Origin: Brachypodius melanocephalos | Taxonomy: Eukaryota; Chordata; Aves; Passeriformes; Pycnonotidae | Assembly (NCBI GenBank): GCA_013398615.1 | Contig: VZSR01003807.1 | Coordinates: 11,874,097-11,938,096 of the forward strand | DNA length: 64,000 bases | Direction of reading: 5' to 3' | The notes under the pieces: generated by a model | The model's database searches: none | Told to the model about the DNA's origin: nothing | The model's input: only the letters and a program-made list of their open reading frames with translations | Shown: in pieces, positions 58,480 to 64,000 of the stretch | Layout: every line of letters starts with the position of its first letter | How positions within the stretch are numbered: position 1 is the first letter of the stretch | Translations under genes and position numbers: made by a program

Positions 58480-61400
58480 CTGAAACAGAGATAGCCACCA
58501 TTTACAACCATGAAGGAAAACCCCTATAATTTGAGAAATTTTTGTATATATTACTGACCTATAAATCCTTAAATGGGGAAAGAATCCTGAAATAACTCTA
58601 AAAATGAAGAAATACCTAAGGACTGGAGCAAGACAATGGTATCTGGTTAAAAACATAAACAGATTTAACAAGAATATGATAGATATTCTCATCAATACTG
58701 TATCCTACAGAACCATTCTCCCTAGGATGTTTATTCAATAGTCACATACAATTTTTTTTTCTTAAAAGAAGAGAAATTTCCCTTTCTTTTGGAAAGAAGT
58801 GGTCCTTGAGTGTACATACTGGCACATGTATCAGCATAAAATACCTAACATACCAGCTCTAATTGTAAAAATCATATTATCCCTTAACAAACAAAATTTG
58901 GGATCCTGATTAAACTAAAAGTAAACCAAAGGAAGCAAACATAATTGTAATGCAAACCCAAAATTCCAGCAAGAGGAAAGCTATAGGAATGAAGATGTAA
59001 TGCAAGTGCAAAAAGTGGTTTGATCTAGGAGCATACTGCTGGGCATACATACAACCATATTTTTGTGTTTCTACACAAGACAGAATCCAAGTTTTTCAGG
59101 TGTTTCAACTACAGCCTCTGAACTAATAAAAGAGCCCAAATATTTAGCTCGAACTAGCCCAAAGAAGACTGATATTTCAATCTATTTCAAAAGCAAGGAT
59201 ATGATTATTGACTGATAAGGAGGTAAGCCCTTGTTTTGATGAAAAATACTAGTCATCTCACTTCTCAGTCAACCATGGCCTGCCAATCATCCTCCTTTCA
59301 TGTAGCAGAATAATCCATAGCTCTGAGAGCTTACACAAGCAAATTAGGACACTTTCATGGTATACATGTGGAAGTGCACAAGATGGGCTTTTCTGTTCCC
59401 ACTAGCACAATCAAGTGCACTACAGAGAACACTACAGCAGCAGTGGCTGTGTAACACAGAGATAGCAGAAAAAAAGAATTGTGTTCTTTACCATTCTGTT
59501 CCTGACACAGGTGTTGTATCTCCCAGCATTAACAAACTTCAAACAAAATAAAGTCAGAAGAGAGTGGATAGTGCACCATGACTGACACTTCCATTGTTTC
59601 AGCTGAAAATCAGTTACCTAGTTGTTTGTAGTAGTAGTTTTCCAACATTAAAACATGTTAATATAGTAAAAAAACCTCAAACCAACGAACAAACACAAAC
59701 AAACAAAACCCCCAACACAAAAACCATGGGTACTTGGAGTTTTTCCTAAAACGACATGTCCTACCTTAACTAACAGTGACCATATAAACGTGACATTTGT
59801 TCTGACCAGCAAAAAAAAAACAAACAATCAAGAACAACATGCAGCCCAGATCACATTCCAGGGTTTGGTAACTTACAGTCAAGCATCGTCCTCCCCAGAA
59901 TCTTCTTCTGTAGTGTTTCTTCCACTTCTGACATCAGCCATGGAAGGAATTCTGTCTCAATATCTGTAAGAATTTAGCCGGAAGAAACAAAGGGAATATG
60001 TCACTTTATAAAGGATGACCAACAGGACTTGGTGGCTGTTTTTTATTTGCTACAACAACTAAGGGATGAACCCCCTCTGCCAAAAGGCACTTGCTCTGTA
60101 AGAGTCAGATTAAATCTCAGATGTTGTTTGATTTCTTATTGCCAACCTCTCTTACTGAGGTTTGTGATCATAGATTCAGAGCAGAGTCCTCTCAACTGCA
60201 GTTATTTTCAAAGAGGTCTGGCACCCTTGAAGGGCTTAGCACAGATGAGATACACAGTCATATTCTAGCAAGATCCAAATAACAATCCTGAACAAGTCAG
60301 GAGAAAAACATTTCCTGTCTTGCTTTCCAAAGCCATTTGGCTTCTGGTCTGATGAAAGTGATTGTTCTGTCTGACTAAGGAGCTCTTACTTACCTTTGTA
60401 TTTCTCAAATGATCCTTTTTGTATACTGTGATCTCAAAGCCTGTCCTGGTTGAAAAACAGACTCAGTTTCTGCATTGACCCCATGATTTACCCTGGAGAG
60501 AGTGTAAACCATTCCCAAGCTGTGGTCTGTGCCCGTGTGGAGACTGGTGAAGTGGGGTGTAGCAAGGTAGCTCATCAGAAATGCTGCTGATTCTAAGAGC
60601 TTGGAAGTCACTGATATACAATTCCAAAATTATTTTCAGGGCCTAATTCTAATTGACTAATTTGTCCCTTGCTCTGATAATCATTGAATGACATACTGAT
60701 TTCTTTGTCTGTTCTAAAAAAGTACATGTACTTCAATTTGGATCTCTCTCTCCCAATCCTAACCACCCATTTATTTCTCTCCAGTTCCGAAGTAGCTCTC
60801 CTCATTGTCACACTGTCAGCTCTTGCTTATTCTTCACTACTGGTACAGATGACCAATCATGTTTTTTGTGTTCAGCCACAAATGTAAATTAATAAAGTCT
60901 TACGACATTATTCTAAATATTAGGATAATATGCTATGTTTCATGGTTGTTTTGAACTTTATATTACTTTGCTCACATATTTAAAAAGAAAAAACAAACCA
61001 AACCTCTTTCTACAGGGTCATAAAAAAATCCACTTTCATGAAGATTGTTGAAGACTGAGGGAATGAGATCAGCCAGGTAACGCTGAGCGAATGCCCGAGC
61101 TGCAATTTTCTCTGCAGTCTCTTTCTGTTTCCGCAGCTTTTCCAGGTGCTCCAGTCTGCGACGTTCCTGTCAAGGCAATTATGCATGTAAAATATAGAGG
61201 CCTTTAGCTATGACTCCTTTGATCTAGACTTTGAAGAATTATCACAGTGTGTGTCCCATAAATAGCAAAGATAGTAAAAAGTACAGATAATTATCATCTC
61301 TACCTGGTATTTGCAGCCTCTGACTTTGACTAAAATTCTTCTCATGAAAGAGTGCTTGAAAGCAACTTTGTATTTAGTCTATGGAGTATTTAAATACCCC

Positions 61401-63759
61401 AAATTACAGGGAAACACATTTCTGTGGTATGCCTTTTCTGATTTTGGCAAGTCTGTAAAACAAGGGCATTGCAGCTGACCAAATGAAACCCTTCTCTGAT
61501 GCCTCAGTATACATTAATCTCATTGGTTTTTGCTTTATTATTGCAGATGAAGCTGGTTATTTGCCTTGGAATGCGATGAAGTTGGATAAATATTTCCCAA
61601 ATTTTTATCTTCCAATATTGTATCCTACTGCATGTACAAAAAGATTAAAACTCAAATTGGTTCAGGAAGACATTATAAAACACAATTATACGAGGCTGAT
61701 GAATAGTAAGTAATTAAGATTTGCCTTTTCTGTTTATTCCTATTTACTGAATGTTATTAATATAGCATAATACTTTGCAATCTTGATATGTAGGTGTGCA
61801 CACAGAGTAGAGGAAGGGAAGTAGAGGTGTCTCTCTTACTTCCAGGCACTCTGACTATTTGTTTAGCACTTGCCATAATGAAAAGGCTTAAGAAACAGTT
61901 GCACCAAGTACAGAAGAAAATGCTGTTGGTTTTGGCCTTTTGACCAGGTGTCCAACTACACCAAGTCACTCAAGCATGACTGCTCCAAATAAACACAACA
62001 GTGTGGTACTGTTGTATGAGAGCAAGTGGCAGAGTGCAGCTGTACATCATCAAAATGCTTTAAGGTATATCAAAGCCGACAGTACCCTTTTGGGCATACC
62101 CAGTTTATATCACAGCCTGTCATTCAGTACTGGAAATGTTTTTCTCCCTTCTGACAGCATTCAGACAGGCTTTGCCCTTAGGAAGTCCTACCTTCTCCTC
62201 CCTGATTCTCCTGTCCTGCTCTTCCAAGCGCTGCAATTCAGCAAACTCTGCATTTCGCAGCTCTGCGAAGGCACGCTGATGCGACAACAACTCGGCCAGC
62301 TCCTCTTCCTCCATGACTTCCAGCAAAGCCTGCTCAACTGTTTTCCCAACCAACACTTCCAGGATGGGCTTGACTTCAATGTCAAAGTCAAACAACTGAG
62401 GATGAGAGTCAGAGAAACAGAGATAAATGTCCCTTGATCACAATTACTCTTAACAAGGATTGCAAGGAAAAAAGAAGGATGAACAAAGTCCTTGTACTGA
62501 AGTCAGGTGGGAGAAGTGCAGGTGGGAGACCAGTGTCAGCTAAGGCAGAGAGAATCATGAGTGCTGCTGGGGGATAAGTGGTGAGTGGGCTGGACTGAGA
62601 CACCACACACCCTCCCACAGCCCCTGTGGGGACTGCCAGGGGGAAGCTGAGCACTTTCCTGGACCCCATTTCTGTGTTCCCAGCCCCTTCTTGGGCTCAA
62701 CATGTTTTACAGAAGAAAGCATTTCTCAACACTGTATTGCTTAGCTGAAAGCAGCAGAACCAGTGCACATGGAGACACAGCTTCCTTAATTTTGCACTTA
62801 ATCTCAATGCAGACATTGGTGAGTTGGGTTTGGGGTTTTTTTGCATGTTCTGTGAGGATCAGTTCCCTTCTGCTTCTACTTCAATTTTGCATCAGAAATG
62901 TGTTTTGTATGGCAGACATATTTTGCACTTGTGAACCTGACTTAATACCTCTCCTTCTTCTATTTGTGTGGCCACATCTTTTCCTGTTTTGGCTGGTATG
63001 AAGAGTGGAGTGGGTGGTCTGTCCAAAAATTCATCTGTTTGACACTCTCCATCAATCTCTATTATCCGGTCACTAATCTCTTCCAAATAGAGTTCTAGAA
63101 ACAAAAGCATAATGAATACGCAAAGAGGGATTCCTTTTATTTTAGCTTTCAACTGTTTTTGATGACTCTACATTCTGAATTATATCCAAAGAGTGCAATG
63201 AAATGCTTTCTATAAAGTTAGAAAAAAGGCCTCTCAAAACATAGGTCAGTTTGCTGCAAAAGCCATCTGATGCTGTGTTCTCTGTAATGTCAGATGCACT
63301 TCCATGGAAGTGATTCCCAAAATGATTGTTCACCTTAAGCAAAAGTTTTAAACCCTTCAATTATAAGCATATATGAAATTTCTCTAACTATACTGAAAAT
63401 AGAAGGAATAAATGAAGCAGTCTTGACTAATGTTCAAGAATGTACACTGAAAAATAGACATTCTGGGATAATATCACTAGTTAGACAAGTTTAGAATCTC
63501 TGATTCCAGCATTTTGTGATTTTAAACTGTGTGATTCTACCAACTTCATCACCAATTAGCAAGTGAATATCGATTAGCAAGCTTTTGTTTTCAGACATAT
63601 ATTAAAAAAATGCAGCCTTTTACCTGTCTGCACATAAACATGTTCTCTGCCCCTCACAGGCTCTGGCGTTCCTGGTCGAATTGGCTCTTGTGTAAACTTT
63701 TTGGTCAGTTTCTGTGCTCTCCTCTGCCTTTTAACCCCAAGGGTACTGGGCTGGGTACT
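58217..63759 (-). CDS. RSPH3: RSPH3 (radial spoke head protein 3), C-terminal six exons
   Basis: Join 63759-63624, 63094-62949, 62395-62192, 61166-61004, 59963-59877 and 58479-58217 (minus). All junctions are GT/AG and in phase, giving 999 bp; 5' exons lie beyond 64000. RSPH3 is part of the radial spokes of motile cilia and sperm flagella, linking the central pair to outer doublets, and also acts as an A-kinase anchor that binds ERK. Diagnostic segments in order: GTPEPVRGREHVYVQTELYL, EEISDRIIEIDGECQTDEFL, DRPPTPLFIPAKTGKDVATQ, LFDFDIEVKPILEVLVGKTV, EVMEEEELAEL, a charged coiled coil, KIAARAFAQRYLADLIPSVF, GFFYDPVE, EFLPWLMSEVE and IRMVVEKRLDEF. The acidic tail after this has a repeated DQPVAE unit that I do not recall in mammals. 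No lesions seen. Confidence 0.95.
58480..59876 (-). other. RSPH3 intron
   Basis: AT-rich intron with donor GACT/GTAAGT and acceptor TCTGTTTCAG. Nothing else recognised. Confidence 0.8.
59877..59963 (-). CDS. RSPH3: RSPH3 internal exon
   Basis: An 87 bp exon between ATTCTTACAG and GACT/GTAAGT, encoding IETEFLPWLMSEVEETLQ and LGRTMLD. Human RSPH3 has FLPWLMNEVEKT and GRTVLDMLIREVVEKRL here. Confidence 0.92.
59964..61003 (-). other. RSPH3 intron
   Basis: Intron with donor AAGAG/GTTTGG and acceptor ATTCTTACAG. Nothing else recognised. Confidence 0.8.
61004..61166 (-). CDS. RSPH3: RSPH3 internal exon, coiled coil and core
   Basis: A 163 bp exon between CCTTGACAG and AAGAG/GTTTGG. It encodes ERRRLEHLEKLRKQKETAEK, then IAARAFAQRYLADLIPSVF and ESGFFYDPVER, the most conserved part of the family. 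Confidence 0.95.
61167..62191 (-). other. RSPH3 intron containing a plus-strand exon-like segment
   Basis: Intron with donor GAGAAG/GTAGGA and acceptor CCTTGACAG. It contains the plus-strand candidate exon at 61547-61705. Confidence 0.75.
61547..61705 (+). other. Candidate antisense exon of unknown origin
   Basis: A 159 bp plus-strand segment sits between GCTTTATTATTGCAG and GAATA/GTAAGTAAT, both good splice sites. It is open in one frame (phase 1 at both ends), with EAGYLPWNAMKLDKYFPNFY and LPILYPTACTKRLKLKL. The composition looks protein-like, but I do not recognise the family and found no partner exons nearby. It could be a fossil exon or chance. Confidence 0.25.
62192..62395 (-). CDS. 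RSPH3: RSPH3 internal exon
   Basis: A 204 bp exon (68 codons, phase 0 at both ends) between CTCATCCTCAG and GAGAAG/GTAGGA. It encodes LFDFDIEVKPILEVLVGKTV, EQALLEVMEEEELAELLSHQ and a Glu/Arg-rich helix ending RRIREEK. The amphipathic stretch here overlaps the region implicated in regulatory-subunit anchoring in mammals. Confidence 0.95.
62396..62948 (-). other. RSPH3 intron
   Basis: Intron with donor GGAGAG/GTATTA and acceptor CTCATCCTCAG. Nothing else recognised. Confidence 0.8.
62949..63094 (-). CDS. RSPH3: RSPH3 internal exon
   Basis: A 146 bp exon between TTTTGTTTCTAG and GGAGAG/GTATTA, encoding LYLEEISDRIIEIDGECQTD and DRPPTPLFIPAKTGKDVATQ, near-identical to mammalian RSPH3. Confidence 0.95.
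63095..63623 (-). other. RSPH3 intron
   Basis: Intron with donor CAGACAG/GTAAAA and acceptor TTTTGTTTCTAG. Nothing else recognised. Confidence 0.8.
63624..63759 (-). CDS. RSPH3: RSPH3 internal exon, first in window
   Basis: A 136 bp exon between CACCCCTGCTCAG and CAGACAG/GTAAAA, entering in phase 0. It encodes STLGVKRQRRAQKLTKKF and PIRPGTPEPVRGREHVYVQT. The upstream part of the gene is outside the window. Confidence 0.9.
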
Positions 63760-64000
63760 CTGAGCAGGGGTGAAGAAGAAAAAAACCCACAAAACAGAAT
63801 ACACTTTGTACTTGAAAATGACACTCAATTGCCTCTACAGAAAAATTAAGGTTGCTCTTCAATTTTAATGCTAGCTGTCTCGTATTTTGGATTTACTTTC
63901 CTGGGTCCTGGCCCTAAATTTTCTGTTGACCTAAAGACTGTATGGCATGAAATTAATAAGTTATGCTAGCTGCCTACAGGTACATAATAATGGCATCTCG

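Overview
The window looks like a bird genome, probably a passerine. It has intron-rich vertebrate genes with GT/AG splice sites, several chicken-repeat-1 (CR1) LINE fragments in both orientations, one GC-rich CpG-island promoter, and a tRNA-Ile-derived SINE with a CR1-like tail of the kind known from songbirds (TguSINE1-like). The species call is inference. Gene identities rest on protein similarity recalled from memory plus splice phases checked base by base.

Layout: (1) 1031-5505, plus strand: the last four recognisable coding exons of ZC2HC1B, whose 5' exons lie left of the window. The gene looks decayed: one donor reads AT instead of GT, and the second C2HC zinc motif has lost ligands. 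(2) 5506-12792: intergenic, between convergent genes. (3) 12793-56244, minus strand: a PLAGL1 (ZAC1) gene of about 43 kb with a CpG-island first exon, a tiny second exon holding the start codon, and six more coding exons. (4) 56.3-58.2 kb: short intergenic space with a CR1 tail. (5) 58217-63759, minus strand: the last six coding exons of RSPH3 (radial spoke head 3), whose 5' end lies right of the window.

The main result is the structure of the PLAGL1 gene. Mammalian PLAGL1 starts essentially at its first zinc finger. Here four further exons (23797-16506) plus a start exon (38922-38904) encode a zinc knuckle and a complete PRDM15-like PR/SET domain. They splice in phase to an exon carrying a PRDM-style finger followed by PLAGL1 fingers 1-2, then to the large final exon with fingers 3-7 and the typical PLAGL1 C terminus. 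The assembled frame is 2331 bp (776 residues) without a stop. It predicts a PR-domain/PLAG-finger transcription factor, with a possible PR-less isoform from an alternative in-frame start at 15000. No RNA evidence is available here.

Most of the remaining sequence is intron (15 and 17 kb introns in PLAGL1) holding CR1 pieces, low-complexity runs and two GC-richer blocks that I could not identify.
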